Shown here one piece after another: positions 1 through 8,990 of a stretch of DNA of 38,947 nucleotides; the stretch's first letter is position 1, and each line of letters begins with the position of its first letter. The translations under genes and the position numbers were made by a program. The stretch is from Flavobacteriaceae bacterium (GTDB taxonomy: Bacteria > Bacteroidota > Bacteroidia > Flavobacteriales > Flavobacteriaceae). The notes beneath the pieces are model-generated. The model saw only the letters and a list, made by a program, of their open reading frames with translations. It was not told the origin of the DNA and made no database searches. The stretch spans positions 1 to 38,947 of the forward strand of contig JAPKAF010000008.1 of assembly GCA_028825365.1 (NCBI GenBank). The letters run 5' to 3'.

Positions 1-30
1 TTTTTTAAACAACTCTTAAATTGCTAAAAA

Positions 31-360
31 ATGCGTAATCTAATATTTATATTAATATTTTCAGTAATTTCTTGTTCAAATAATTCTGATGACCAATCTG
101 AAATAAATAATAACGACTGTAGCAGTTCTACAGTAGATTTTATTGCTGAACTAAGTAATGTATCTAATTTAGTAGAAGAAAACCCCATTGATTGTTTAGC
201 TACTAATGAAAGTCTAGATAATTTGTTTTGTATTTATTCTAACTTGTCAGAAAGTGATATAGCTAGTTTACAAGTCATTTTATCTAACGAACAAGAAGGG
301 TTAATCTTAGAGGATGCTTTAAATGAGTTAAGTACTGAAATAGATACTATTTGTAATTAA
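31..360 (+). CDS. Small lipoprotein of unknown function
   Basis: This 109-residue protein is not recognised. It opens with a short hydrophobic signal ending in the lipobox-like VISC, followed by an Asn/Asp/Ser-rich linker (SNNSDD), so export and lipidation at about Cys15 are likely. The mature part is acidic and mostly helical-looking, with three further Cys residues near residues 30, 55 and 67 and one at the penultimate position, which could form disulfides in the periplasm. It starts with ATG after an A-rich stretch and has no Shine-Dalgarno, as is normal here. It lies 59 bases upstream of an outer-membrane-type gene on the same strand and might be co-expressed with it. No function can be assigned; that it is a gene rests on the intact frame and clear lipoprotein signal. 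Confidence 0.7.
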   Translation: MRNLIFILIFSVISCSNNSDDQSEINNNDCSSSTVDFIAELSNVSNLVEENPIDCLATNESLDNLFCIYSNLSESDIASLQVILSNEQEGLILEDALNELSTEIDTICN

Positions 361-388
361 ATTAGAAATATTGTTCGTATTTGTTTTA

Positions 389-396
389 TATATTTG
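389..396 (+). promoter_or_regulatory. Possible -7 promoter element
   Basis: TATATTTG matches the Bacteroidota -7 consensus TAnnTTTG. A TTG lies 15 bases upstream, which is shorter than the usual spacing of about 19, so the -33 match is poor. The box sits about 24 bases before the preferred ATG of the barrel gene. Confidence 0.35.
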
Positions 397-419
397 CGCA
401 AAATATTCAACAAAACAGA

Positions 420-1238
420 ATGTCAAAATATTTCCTTAGAACTCTTTTTTTTAGTTTATTATTTCTGTGTTTTTTCAATTCCAAAGCTCAAACAAAATCT
501 AGCTACAACAAAGGAGATATTTATTCTTATTGGGGGTGGAATTTTTCATGGTACTCAAAATCAGATATTCATTTCAAAGGAGACAATTATGACTTTACAA
601 TACATAATGCAACCGCTCAGGATAGACAAACTGAATTCAGTTTTGACAAGTACTTTAACCCAGGGACAATAACTATCCCTCAATACAACTTCAGAATAGG
701 TTACTTTATAAAAGAAAATATAGATATATCCTTTGGTATTGATCATATGAAGTATGTCTTGGAACAGGACCAATTATCTAGAATATCTGGATTTATTGAA
801 GATTCAGGGACTGTTTATGATGGAGTTTATGATAATACTTTGCTGCCTATTAGTGAGGGCTTTTTAAAGTACGAACATAGTGATGGTTTAAATTATATAA
901 ATTTTGAAATCAGAGAACATGATTTATTCTTAGAGCAAGGTAATTTAAAGGTTACTTTTATTAAAGGAGTAGGTTTAGGTTTTATGTTACCTAAGACAAA
1001 TGCTACTTTGCTTAATAATAAACGTAATGATAATTTTTATTTATCAGGCTACGGAGTACACACTGTTTTTGGATTGAATGTTAATTTTTTTAAAAACTTT
1101 TTTATACAAACAGAGGTAAAGGGAGGATACGTTTCATTACCATCAGTTAGAACTACTATAAATAAATCAGATACAGCTAGCCAAGACTTTTTCTACGCAC
1201 AATATAATTTAGCATTTGGATACCTTTGGAGCTTTTAA
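420..1238 (+). CDS. Predicted outer-membrane beta-barrel-like protein
   Basis: From the preferred ATG the product is 272 residues. The ORF track begins at a TTG 13 codons earlier, but MSKYFLRTLFF gives a standard signal peptide ending near NSKAQ, and a -7 promoter box lies inside the longer version. The mature protein alternates short polar and aromatic segments and ends in a strand-like run with terminal phenylalanine (YLWSF), typical of small Bacteroidota outer-membrane barrels. Internal stretches such as YNFRIGYFI and GLNVNFFKNFFIQTEV look like amphipathic strands. I recognise no specific family. Its 3' end overlaps the converging TauE/SafE gene by four bases. A role as a porin-like or structural envelope protein is inference from shape only. 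Confidence 0.7.
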   Translation: MSKYFLRTLFFSLLFLCFFNSKAQTKSSYNKGDIYSYWGWNFSWYSKSDIHFKGDNYDFTIHNATAQDRQTEFSFDKYFNPGTITIPQYNFRIGYFIKENIDISFGIDHMKYVLEQDQLSRISGFIEDSGTVYDGVYDNTLLPISEGFLKYEHSDGLNYINFEIREHDLFLEQGNLKVTFIKGVGLGFMLPKTNATLLNNKRNDNFYLSGYGVHTVFGLNVNFFKNFFIQTEVKGGYVSLPSVRTTINKSDTASQDFFYAQYNLAFGYLWSF

Positions 1239-2035
1239 AAAACTTCTTTAAAAAGTATTGAACTGGCTACAATTATAATAAAGTAACCAAACCCTTTTTT
1301 TAATTTACTTCCATCCGTTTTAAGGCCTATCGCCTGGCCAATAAAAATACCTATTATTGAAATAGATGAAAATTTTATTAAAAACAGCCAGTCTATAATG
1401 TGATTTTCTATATCACCAATGAAACCAAAAAGGGATTTGATAGAAATTATTACCAAAGAAGTCGCTATTGCCTTTTTCATATCTAATTTACTAAAAAGTA
1501 CTAATACAGGTATAATAATAAATCCTCCACCAGCGCCAACTAATCCTGTAATAAAGCCTACTACAGTTCCTTCAGCTAAAATTAATACTTTACTATACTT
1601 ATAAGCTTTCTTTTCTTTAGCATCATTATCTTTTCTTTTTCTAATCATTGCTATACCAGCGAAGTATATTAAGAGTGCGAAAAATAACATTAAAAATTTC
1701 TCCTTAGTTATTATCAATTCTCCAATTGAAATTATTTCATCTGGAATTAACTCTATCAAATATCTTCTAGTTAGGTAAACAGAAACTGCTGCAGAAAAAG
1801 AGAAGTAAATAACAGTATTTATGTGAATTAGTTTTAGCTTAATATTTTTAATTGAACCAATAAGGGAAGTTAGTCCAACAGTAAATAAAGAATAAGCTGT
1901 TGCGATAACAGGATTGATCCCGAATAAATAAACAAATATAGGTAGGGAAAGTATAGATCCACCGCTACCAATTAGCCCCAATGTTATTCCAACAAAAAGT
2001 GCACCTATGTAGCCTAAAATTATATTTAAATCCAT
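1235..2035 (-). CDS. TauE/SafE family membrane permease
   Basis: This is a 266-residue inner-membrane protein of the TauE/SafE (DUF81) family, members of which export sulfite, sulfoacetate or related organosulfur anions. The sequence shows the family's internal duplication: GLIGSGGSILSLP near residue 20 and GLVGAGGGFIIIP near residue 165 are the paired glycine-rich motifs, each followed by a hydrophobic helix and an ATAYS or ATSLV segment. About eight membrane helices are visible, with a basic loop (RKRKDNDAKEKK) between the halves. Length is normal. It is transcribed alone on this strand, converges with the upstream barrel gene and diverges from the secreted unknown at 2120. No sulfur-metabolism gene is nearby, so the substrate cannot be stated. 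Confidence 0.88.
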   Translation of the reverse strand: MDLNIILGYIGALFVGITLGLIGSGGSILSLPIFVYLFGINPVIATAYSLFTVGLTSLIGSIKNIKLKLIHINTVIYFSFSAAVSVYLTRRYLIELIPDEIISIGELIITKEKFLMLFFALLIYFAGIAMIRKRKDNDAKEKKAYKYSKVLILAEGTVVGFITGLVGAGGGFIIIPVLVLFSKLDMKKAIATSLVIISIKSLFGFIGDIENHIIDWLFLIKFSSISIIGIFIGQAIGLKTDGSKLKKGFGYFIIIVASSILFKEVF

Positions 2036-2119
2036 TTATTTCTGAATTAAAATTATGTTAATATAAATTTCAAAACGATAATTTTAAATATCTTTAACAA
2101 ATCTATAATTATATATTTA

Positions 2120-2767
2120 ATGAGGTCTAAATTTTTATTTTTATTTTTTATTTTTTCCTGCTATTTATCTTATTCACAGCAAGATAGTTCGGTGAAAATA
2201 TTAATAATTAAATCCCTTGAGGATAATGAAATTCCATTAAACACATTTCCTGTAAAAGTACCTTTAGTTAGAGGTTTAACTAATAAACTTATAATCCCTT
2301 TTTTTAATTATAATTTAAGTAATGCTCTTAAGAAACCTGACTTAGATATAACCAATAAAACAGATTTAGTATCACCTACTTGGGATATAAAGCAGACATT
2401 CAAAGAAGGAAACACGACCTCTTCAAAGTTTAGAAAAGATTTTTATTTAGGGGAGTTAGAAACAGAATCAAAGTACATTATAATAAAATGTAGAGATCAT
2501 GAATATGTTGATGGCGATAGAATTAAATTAATGTTAAACAATATCGTTATACACCCAAATATAACTTTAACTGCCAATTATTATACAATAGACATTGATT
2601 TAATGGAAGGCTATAATAATATAGAGTTCGTTGCCTTAAACGAAGGAGAGTCTAGTCCTAATACAGCTCAACTGAGTGTTTTTGATGAAAATGGCAGTAA
2701 TTTATCAAACAATAAATGGTTAATAATGACTGGTTATAAGGCTAAGCTTGTAGTTTTTAAGAAATAA
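2120..2767 (+). CDS. Secreted protein of unknown function
   Basis: This 215-residue protein is not recognised. The N-terminus (MRSKFLFLFFIFSCYLSYSQ) is a clear signal peptide ending at SYSQ. The rest is predicted to be beta-rich: short hydrophobic strands separated by Asn, Asp and Lys turns, with YIIIKCRDHEYVDGDRIKLML followed by IDIDLMEGYNNIEFVALNEG looking like a compact immunoglobulin-like or jelly-roll fold. It lacks an obvious type IX secretion C-terminal domain, lipobox or barrel end, so it is probably periplasmic. It converges with dnaN, five bases away. Its position beside dnaN but apart from any pathway gene gives no functional clue. Confidence 0.75.
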   Translation: MRSKFLFLFFIFSCYLSYSQQDSSVKILIIKSLEDNEIPLNTFPVKVPLVRGLTNKLIIPFFNYNLSNALKKPDLDITNKTDLVSPTWDIKQTFKEGNTTSSKFRKDFYLGELETESKYIIIKCRDHEYVDGDRIKLMLNNIVIHPNITLTANYYTIDIDLMEGYNNIEFVALNEGESSPNTAQLSVFDENGSNLSNNKWLIMTGYKAKLVVFKK

Positions 2768-2771
2768 AAAC
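2753..2771. terminator. Possible bidirectional hairpin at convergent ends
   Basis: GTTTTTA and TAAAAAC form a seven-pair stem around the five-base loop AGAAA, exactly where the secreted-protein gene and dnaN converge. The stem is almost all A-T and no long U-tract follows, so it would be a weak terminator if it is one. Confidence 0.3.
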
Positions 2772-2772
2772 A

Positions 2773-3891
2773 TTAACTATTTAGCATAACTGGCATTACT
2801 AGCATAGTTATACTTTCTCCGTCCACATTTCCACTTGTAGGTTTTAAGATACCTGCTCTGTTTGGCAGGCTCATTTCAAGCTTTATTTCAGGGGATTCTA
2901 AATTATTTAACATTTCTAATAAAAACCTAGAGTTAAATCCTATTTGTATATCGTCTCCTTGGTAATCACAAGTCAACCTCTCTTCTGCCTTATTACTAAA
3001 GTCTAGATCTTCTGCAGAAATATTTAATTCAGCACCAGCTGCTTTTAGTCTTATTTGATGAGTTGTTTTGTTAGAGAAAATAGAAACCCTTTTTACCGAA
3101 TTCAAAAATTGAATTCTGTCAATAGTTAATACGTTTGGATTTTCTTTAGGAATTACAGCTTCATAATTAGGATAGTTGCCGTCAATTAATCTACATATTA
3201 TAAGACTATCGTTAAGTATAAACTTAGCGTTAGAGTCATTGTATTCGACCTCAATTTCCTGATCATTGTCGTTTAGTATGGTTTTAAGTAAATTAAGTGG
3301 TTTTTTTGGCATTATAAACTCTGCAGTCTCAGACGCTGTAAAATCACTCCTAGTGTACTTAACTAGTTTGTGTGCATCGGTAGCTACAAAAGTTAAGTTA
3401 TTGTTAGATAATTGAAAAAACACCCCACTCATCACTGGTCTTAGATCGTCGTTACCTGCTGCAAATAATGTATTATTTATTGCCTTTAGTAAAACTTCAC
3501 TAGATATTTTTGTTGAGGATGGATTGTCTAGCTGAATCGTTTTTGGAAATTGCTCTCCGTCTGAATAAGCTAAAGCATATTTACCATGGTTTGAATTAAT
3601 CTCAATTATATGGTTTTCAAGTACAACAAAAGTTAAAGGTTGTTCAGGAAAAGTTTTTAATGTATCTAAAAGAAGCTTTGAAGGAATAGCTAAAGTTCCT
3701 TTACTATCACTGTCAACTTCTATAGATGTGCTCATTGTGGTTTCGAGGTCACTTGCTGTAATACTCAAATTAGAATTATCTAATTCAAATAGAAAATGAT
3801 CAAGAACAGGGATTGTATTAGACGAGTTAATAACTCCACCAACAATTTGTAATTTCTTAAGTAATGCTATACTTGAAACAATAAATTTCAT
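2773..3891 (-). CDS. dnaN: DNA polymerase III subunit beta (sliding clamp)
   Basis: DnaN forms the dimeric ring that tethers DNA polymerase III to DNA and serves as docking site for repair and replication partners. The 372-residue length and three repeated clamp folds fit the family. The first domain opens with MKFIVSSIALLKKLQIVGGVI, the second contains LRPVMSGVFFQL and FVATDAHKLVKY, and the third ends with the conserved C-terminal ITMLVMPVML, where the family's partner-binding cleft is completed. It reads downstream of the SAM hydroxide adenosyltransferase gene with an 85-base gap that holds a -7 promoter box, so it is probably transcribed from its own promoter. dnaA is not beside it, as is common in Bacteroidota. 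Identification is secure. Confidence 0.97.
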   Translation of the reverse strand: MKFIVSSIALLKKLQIVGGVINSSNTIPVLDHFLFELDNSNLSITASDLETTMSTSIEVDSDSKGTLAIPSKLLLDTLKTFPEQPLTFVVLENHIIEINSNHGKYALAYSDGEQFPKTIQLDNPSSTKISSEVLLKAINNTLFAAGNDDLRPVMSGVFFQLSNNNLTFVATDAHKLVKYTRSDFTASETAEFIMPKKPLNLLKTILNDNDQEIEVEYNDSNAKFILNDSLIICRLIDGNYPNYEAVIPKENPNVLTIDRIQFLNSVKRVSIFSNKTTHQIRLKAAGAELNISAEDLDFSNKAEERLTCDYQGDDIQIGFNSRFLLEMLNNLESPEIKLEMSLPNRAGILKPTSGNVDGESITMLVMPVMLNS

Positions 3892-3916
3892 ATTTGGAAA
3901 TTTAGATTTATATCTA

Positions 3917-3924
3917 CAAATATA
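3917..3924 (-). promoter_or_regulatory. Likely dnaN -7 promoter element
   Basis: Read on the minus strand the site is TATATTTG, a full match to TAnnTTTG, ending 25 bases before the dnaN ATG. This predicts a 5' leader of roughly 20 bases. A TTTG lies only 11 bases upstream, so the -33 element is unclear. Confidence 0.5.
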
Positions 3925-3971
3925 TTGTAAACAGACAAATAAAGGAAAGAAACTTATTAACAGTTTTTTTT

Positions 3972-3991
3972 ATAAACTATTTAAAGTTTAT
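3972..3991 (-). terminator. Hairpin over the stop codon of the SAM adenosyltransferase
   Basis: ATAAACT pairs with AGTTTAT across a six-base loop and spans the TAG stop of the adenosyltransferase gene. On the minus strand it is followed by A's, not U's, so it does not look like a classical terminator; it may instead protect the mRNA end. Confidence 0.25.
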
Positions 3992-4807
3992 GGTTACACT
4001 ATCTAAAATATTTAGCCCCATTAAAGAAGCTGCAGTACCGAAATTTACGGGATTACTTTTGTAAATCGCAATTTCTAAATTTAAGCTTGAATTGAAAATA
4101 GCTAAAGCTTGACCGTCATTGTTTCTTCTATTTTCATCAATACTAAAATTCACTATGTCACTATATTTACTGTGTATTTTTTTAAATTTATAATTTCTTA
4201 CAGAAATTTCAAAATCTCTTGATTTAGATATTTCTCTAAAGAAAGGTTTTGTAATGTTAGTAACTACATTTCCGTAATTGTCTATATAAATAACATTACC
4301 TATAATCTGATTTTTACTTTCGTTTATAAAAGGAGTTAAGTTTTTTACAGATTTTATTTTATCTATATTCTTACCTATTACTTCAAGTTTACCTCCTCTT
4401 GAAATGTGACATGCTACTTTAACAAACACATCTAAAACACTAAAATTTGAAATCAAATTATCATGAATATTGATTTCTACAATTTCCTCAGGTTCTATAT
4501 TTAAACAGGCCATACTCATAATTCCATTATCAGCACAAATAAAGTATTGGCCTTCAAATTTGACTACTAAATGTTTATTTTCAGGGTTCAATTCTGAATC
4601 TACTCCGATGATGTGTATTGTATTTATTGGAAAGCTTGTGTAAGAGTTTTGAATTATATAGGCTGCCTCTAATATATTAAATGGAGATATTTGATGAGAG
4701 ATATCAACAATATTAACATCAGGTAACTCTGAGAAAATAGCCCCTTTAATATTGGCCGTAAAGTGGTCTTTTATACCAAAATCTGTAGTTAATGTTATTA
4801 TTGACAT
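3977..4807 (-). CDS. SAM hydroxide adenosyltransferase (DUF62 family)
   Basis: The 276-residue product belongs to the SAM hydroxide adenosyltransferase (DUF62) family, whose studied members split S-adenosylmethionine to adenosine and methionine using water or hydroxide; relatives include fluorinases and chlorinases. Visible family signatures are TLTTDFGIKDHF at the start, with the SAM-ribose-binding Asp, HIIGVDSELNP, ICADNGIMS in the middle and YGNVVTNI in the C-terminal domain. The halide-pocket residues of fluorinases are not evident, so halogenation is unlikely. It sits upstream of dnaN on the same strand and diverges from phoH. A full-looking promoter lies in front of it. The physiological reason for SAM cleavage in these bacteria is not known. 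Confidence 0.92.
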   Translation of the reverse strand: MSIITLTTDFGIKDHFTANIKGAIFSELPDVNIVDISHQISPFNILEAAYIIQNSYTSFPINTIHIIGVDSELNPENKHLVVKFEGQYFICADNGIMSMACLNIEPEEIVEINIHDNLISNFSVLDVFVKVACHISRGGKLEVIGKNIDKIKSVKNLTPFINESKNQIIGNVIYIDNYGNVVTNITKPFFREISKSRDFEISVRNYKFKKIHSKYSDIVNFSIDENRRNNDGQALAIFNSSLNLEIAIYKSNPVNFGTAASLMGLNILDSVTINFK

Positions 4808-4865
4808 TTATAAATTGTTAATATTTTTTTTAAAATATATGATATAAAATTATGTACATTTATTA

Positions 4866-4897
4866 CAAATTTAATAAAATCATCTCTATAAAATCAA
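4866..4897 (-). promoter_or_regulatory. Predicted promoter of the SAM adenosyltransferase gene
   Basis: On the minus strand TTG, 21 bases and then TAAATTTG (plus-strand 4866-4873) approximates the Bacteroidota TTG/TAnnTTTG promoter. It would give a leader of about 50 bases. The spacer is a little long. Confidence 0.4.
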
Positions 4898-4912
4898 TAA
4901 AACAGATTTCTA

Positions 4913-5866
4913 TTGAACGAAAAAATAATTAAAATTAAAAATATTGATCCAAAAGAATTATTTGGGTCAAGAAATAAAAATTTAGATTTTATAAAATCTA
5001 GCTTTCCTAAGTTGAAAATCATTGCTAGAGGAGATGAGATAAAGGTCTTTGGTGATGAAAGCTTGTTAATTGATTTTGAATCTAAAATTGAAATTATTTT
5101 CAAATATTTCTTGGAGTATAACTCTATTTCTGAAAATGAGATAGAGACTTTAGTTAAAAGTGGTTCTATTAGCGAAGTGAAAACTTCTAAAAAAAGTCAT
5201 GGTGCTATATTGCATGGAGTAGGTGGTAAGCCAATTAAAGCTAAAACTATTAATCAAAGAAAAATTGTTGATAGTATTTCAAATAATGATATGGTATTTG
5301 CTATTGGCCCTGCTGGTACAGGTAAAACATATACTGCTGTAGCTCTTGCAGTTAAAGCCTTAAAAGATAGACAAGTAAAAAGAATTATATTAACTAGACC
5401 TGCTATAGAAGCTGGTGAGAACCTTGGTTTTTTACCTGGAGATTTAAAGGAAAAACTAGATCCATACATGCAGCCTCTTTATGATGCCTTACGAGATATG
5501 ATCCCTGCAGAGAAATTAAATGATTATATAGAAAATGGAACTATTCAACTAGCACCATTGGCATTTATGCGTGGGAGAACTTTAGATAACGCTTTTGTTA
5601 TTTTAGACGAAGGTCAAAATACAACCCATGCTCAAATGAAAATGTTTCTAACTAGAATGGGTAAAAACGCTAAGTTTTTACTCACTGGAGATCCTGGTCA
5701 AGTCGACTTACCAAGGAGAGTTACATCTGGTTTAAAAGAAGCTTTGTTAATATTAAAAGATGTTAAAGGAGTTGGTATTGTTTTTTTAGATGATAATGAT
5801 GTTATTCGTCACAAGTTAGTTAAAGATGTGATTGAAGCTTATAAAAATATTGAGAATTTAGAATAG
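4913..5866 (+). CDS. PhoH family ATPase
   Basis: PhoH-like proteins are cytoplasmic P-loop NTPases thought to act in RNA metabolism, often linked with YbeY and ribonucleases. This 317-residue copy has an N-terminal KH-like region ([11 protein letters not shown], residues 8-18), a Walker A motif GPAGTGKT at 132-139, the [17 protein letters not shown] family signature, and Walker B with FVILDEGQN followed by [10 protein letters not shown]. The start is TTG: flavobacterial relatives begin with an MNE-type sequence followed by IxxKE, which matches this codon, and no better ATG precedes the domain. It is followed two bases later by purC, so the two are probably co-transcribed. The exact cellular substrate is unknown. 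Confidence 0.93.
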   Translation: MNEKIIKIKNIDPKELFGSRNKNLDFIKSSFPKLKIIARGDEIKVFGDESLLIDFESKIEIIFKYFLEYNSISENEIETLVKSGSISEVKTSKKSHGAILHGVGGKPIKAKTINQRKIVDSISNNDMVFAIGPAGTGKTYTAVALAVKALKDRQVKRIILTRPAIEAGENLGFLPGDLKEKLDPYMQPLYDALRDMIPAEKLNDYIENGTIQLAPLAFMRGRTLDNAFVILDEGQNTTHAQMKMFLTRMGKNAKFLLTGDPGQVDLPRRVTSGLKEALLILKDVKGVGIVFLDDNDVIRHKLVKDVIEAYKNIENLE

Positions 5867-5868
5867 AG

Positions 5869-6831
5869 ATGTATATGAATAATACTATTATTAAGACTGA
5901 TTTTAATTTTAAGAATCAGGTAGCGGTTTACAAGGGAAAGGTTAGGGATGTTTATACATTAAAAAACAACTTACTTGTTATGGTTGCTTCTGACAGGTTA
6001 TCTGCTTTTGATGTGGTTATGCCAAAAGGAATTCCATATAAAGGCCAGATTTTAAATCAAATTGCTACAAAAATGATGAAAGATACCGAGGACTTAGTTC
6101 CTAATTGGCTGATTTCTACACCAGATGCTAATATAGCTATTGGACATAGTTGTGAGCCATTTAAGGTTGAAATGGTGATTAGAGGGTATCTATCTGGACA
6201 CGCTGCAAGAGAATACAAGAAAGGACTTAGAATGATCTGCGGAGTAGGTATGCCAGATGGTATGATTGAAAATGACAAGTTTCCTAGTCCAATTATAACT
6301 CCTGCTACTAAAGCAGAGTTTGGTGAGCATGACGAGGACATTTCAAAGGAAAATATTATTTCTAAAGGAATTGTTTCAAAATCAGATTACGAAGTACTTG
6401 AAGATTACACCCATAAGCTTTTTCAAAGAGGTACTGAAATTGCTAGTAAAAGGGGGCTTATACTAGTCGATACCAAATATGAGTTTGGTAAGACATCATC
6501 TGGGAAGATTGTTTTAATTGATGAAATCCATACTCCTGATTCGTCAAGATATTTTTATAAAGAAGGTTATTCTTTAAGGCAAGAAAATCGAGATCCGCAA
6601 AAGCAACTTTCTAAAGAATTTGTTAGGCAATGGTTGATAAAAAATAATTTTCAAGGTTTAGAAAACCAAACTGTTCCATATATGTCTGACGAATATATTA
6701 GTGAAGTTAGTGAAAGGTATATTGAATTATATGAAAATATTACTGCTGAAAAATTTATTAAAAGTGATACTTCTAATATAATTAGTCGAATTCAATCCAA
6801 TGTTGATAATTTTCTAAATTCGTATGAGTGA
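5869..6831 (+). CDS. purC: Phosphoribosylaminoimidazole-succinocarboxamide synthase
   Basis: PurC (SAICAR synthetase) joins aspartate to CAIR with ATP in purine synthesis. Family motifs are clear: YKGKVRDVY near the start (ATP-binding), [11 protein letters not shown], the central [12 protein letters not shown], and LVDTKYEFG plus [14 protein letters not shown] near the active site. The 320-residue length fits the longer Bacteroidota and eukaryote-like form. A second ATG two codons in is an equally good start. It lies two bases after phoH and overlaps the next gene, a symporter, by eight bases, suggesting one transcript and translational coupling. No other purine gene is nearby. Confidence 0.96.
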   Translation: MYMNNTIIKTDFNFKNQVAVYKGKVRDVYTLKNNLLVMVASDRLSAFDVVMPKGIPYKGQILNQIATKMMKDTEDLVPNWLISTPDANIAIGHSCEPFKVEMVIRGYLSGHAAREYKKGLRMICGVGMPDGMIENDKFPSPIITPATKAEFGEHDEDISKENIISKGIVSKSDYEVLEDYTHKLFQRGTEIASKRGLILVDTKYEFGKTSSGKIVLIDEIHTPDSSRYFYKEGYSLRQENRDPQKQLSKEFVRQWLIKNNFQGLENQTVPYMSDEYISEVSERYIELYENITAEKFIKSDTSNIISRIQSNVDNFLNSYE

Positions 6832-8194
6832 TATAGAATCTTTCGTCTCTAATCTGGCTTCTTTCCTTTGGGGAATACCATTATTAATTGTTTTAATCGG
6901 TGGTGGTCTTTTTTTATTAATCTATTCTAGATTGATCCAGTTCAAGTTTTTTTTCCATGCAATAGATATCTTAAGAGGTAAGTTTGATGACAAAGATGAT
7001 ATTGGTCAAATTAGTCATTTTAGCGCTCTCTCAACTGCTTTATCTGCTACTGTTGGTATGGGAAATATAGCTGGAGTTGCAGTAGCTATTAGTATTGGCG
7101 GACCTGGTTCAATTTTTTGGATGTGGATAAGTGGAATTATTGGAATGTCTACAAAATTTTTTACATCTACTTTATCCATAATGTATAGAGGTAAAGATTC
7201 AAATGGTGACCTTCAGGGTGGGCCGATGTACTTTATCACAGAAGGATTAGGGAGTAAGTGGAAGCCTTTAGCAGTAATGTTTAGCTTAAGTGGTTTAATT
7301 GGAGTTTTACCTCTTTTTAATGTCAATCAGTTAACCCAGGCAATTAATGATATTTTACTCATACCATCGGGATTTACCGTTAGCTTAAATTCTAATATTT
7401 TAATTGGTTTTGTACTTATAATTGTAACCTCGCTGGTGATTTTAGGTGGATTAAAACGAATAAGTTCTGTTGCTACTAAGCTAGTGCCATTTATGGTCGG
7501 TATTTATATGATATGTGTTATTGCTATTTTGATAATTAATTATGATGTTTTACCTATGTATATTAAGATGATCTTTACGGATGCCTTTGTGGCTGAAAAT
7601 TACAATGGAGAACAAGTTTATGGAGGTGTTTTAGGAGCCTTAATTATTCTAGGCATTAGAAGAGGTGCTTTTTCTAATGAAGCTGGTATAGGAACTGCGC
7701 CAATGGCACATGGAGCTGCCAAAACTAATTCTCCAATTAAAGAAGGTTTAGTTGCTATGCTTGGACCTGCTATTGATACCTTGTTAGTTTGTACACTAAC
7801 AGCTTTGGCTATTTTAGTGACTGGAGTATGGAAAAATGAGGGAGTAAGTGGAGTTACTCTAACTGCATTAGCTTTTGAGCACTCTATGCCTAATATTGGT
7901 AAATACTTGCTTTTATTTTGTATTGTAGTTTTTAGTATGTCTTCTTTATTTACGTATTCTTACTATGGAACTAAATGCATGTCCTTTTTATTTGGAGCTA
8001 ACAACAAGAAATATTATAATTATATTTATATACTTAGTATAATTATCGGAGCAACAACATCTTTAAGTTTAATGATAAATCTTATTGATAGCTTTTTTGC
8101 TCTAATGGCCATTCCAACTATGCTGGCAACATTATTATTGTCTCCTAAGGTAATAGTAGCACTAAAAAAATACAATAGTTCAAAAAAACAATAA
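6824..8194 (+). CDS. Alanine/glycine:cation symporter (AGCS family)
   Basis: This 456-residue inner-membrane protein is a sodium- or proton-coupled alanine/glycine importer. The AGCS signatures are present: [16 protein letters not shown] around residue 75, [25 protein letters not shown], and [19 protein letters not shown] around residue 290, which line the substrate and sodium path in characterised members. Ten or eleven membrane helices can be read from the hydrophobic pattern, and the C-terminus is short and basic. The start codon lies inside the end of purC, overlapping by eight bases, so translation may be coupled. The link to purine synthesis is positional; glycine feeds purine synthesis, but that connection is inference. 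Confidence 0.93.
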   Translation: MSDIESFVSNLASFLWGIPLLIVLIGGGLFLLIYSRLIQFKFFFHAIDILRGKFDDKDDIGQISHFSALSTALSATVGMGNIAGVAVAISIGGPGSIFWMWISGIIGMSTKFFTSTLSIMYRGKDSNGDLQGGPMYFITEGLGSKWKPLAVMFSLSGLIGVLPLFNVNQLTQAINDILLIPSGFTVSLNSNILIGFVLIIVTSLVILGGLKRISSVATKLVPFMVGIYMICVIAILIINYDVLPMYIKMIFTDAFVAENYNGEQVYGGVLGALIILGIRRGAFSNEAGIGTAPMAHGAAKTNSPIKEGLVAMLGPAIDTLLVCTLTALAILVTGVWKNEGVSGVTLTALAFEHSMPNIGKYLLLFCIVVFSMSSLFTYSYYGTKCMSFLFGANNKKYYNYIYILSIIIGATTSLSLMINLIDSFFALMAIPTMLATLLLSPKVIVALKKYNSSKKQ

Positions 8195-8243
8195 CAACAT
8201 ATTTGGTTAGTATTTTACTACTTATTTGTTGTAATTTTAGCAC

Positions 8244-8990
8244 ATGAAAAACCCTATCCTCAAATTATTTATAATATCATTAATTATTTTTTCTTGTAAT
8301 AATGAAAATGTAATTACTCCAATAGAGACTACGGCACCTTTGCCTGCTTTGACTACTAAAATAATGCCGTTAGGTGCTTCTAGAGTTGAAGGGGATCGAC
8401 CTAATTATGAAAGCTACAGATATGAATTATGGAAATTACTTATCGATGGAAATTGGAATTTTGATTATGTTGGGACACAAAGTGATAATTCAGAATATCC
8501 TACTTATTCAGGCTTAAATTTTGATACGGACCATGAAGGTAGAGGTGGATGGACTGCAGAACTAATTTTATCTCAAATTGAAAATTGGCTTAACGAATTA
8601 GAAGATATGCCAGATATTGTTTTATTTAGTTCTCCAGGGGGCAATGATGCTTTAGGAGGTGGTGACTATGGGACTATCTTATCTAATGTTAACTCAATAA
8701 TTGATATAATTCAACAGGCTAATCCAAACGTAACTATTATAATCGAAAAATTAGCCCCCGCAAATTCAATTATCATGGTTCCACCCCTTACAGATTATTT
8801 TGATAGTTGGGGTGAAGACGTAGTTACTCTAGCGCAGCAACAATCTACCTCTACTTCACAAGTGATAACCGTTGATATGTATACTGGTTTTAATGATAGC
8901 TATTTAGCGGATGTCCTGCACTATAATGAAAGTGGAGCAGAATTTATTGCTAATCGATACTATGATGTGTTAATTGATATTTTAAATTAG
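8244..8990 (+). CDS. SGNH/GDSL-like hydrolase lipoprotein
   Basis: The N-terminus is a lipoprotein signal (IIFSC, Cys18). The mature part is an SGNH-hydrolase fold: block I is IMPLGASRVEG with the presumed nucleophile Ser46, block II is GRGGWT around residue 100, block III is GGND with Asn134, and block V is DVLHYNESG with Asp223 and His226. All four catalytic blocks are thus visible, so it should be an active esterase or carbohydrate deacetylase-like enzyme on the cell surface or in the periplasm. The usual Asp before Ser in block I is Ala here (GAS, not GDS). It follows the symporter by 49 bases and converges exactly with the M42 peptidase gene. The substrate is unknown. Confidence 0.88.
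   Translation: MKNPILKLFIISLIIFSCNNENVITPIETTAPLPALTTKIMPLGASRVEGDRPNYESYRYELWKLLIDGNWNFDYVGTQSDNSEYPTYSGLNFDTDHEGRGGWTAELILSQIENWLNELEDMPDIVLFSSPGGNDALGGGDYGTILSNVNSIIDIIQQANPNVTIIIEKLAPANSIIMVPPLTDYFDSWGEDVVTLAQQQSTSTSQVITVDMYTGFNDSYLADVLHYNESGAEFIANRYYDVLIDILN

Noticed and set aside
394-773. ORFs 394..672 (+) and 561..773 (-) over the barrel gene
   Set aside because: They lie within a signal-peptide-bearing ORF with better composition; neither has a recognisable domain or independent start context.
3977-4807. Fluorinase or chlorinase activity for the DUF62 protein
   Set aside because: No halide-specific features or halogen metabolism genes are visible; the ordinary hydroxide adenosyltransferase family is the simpler call.
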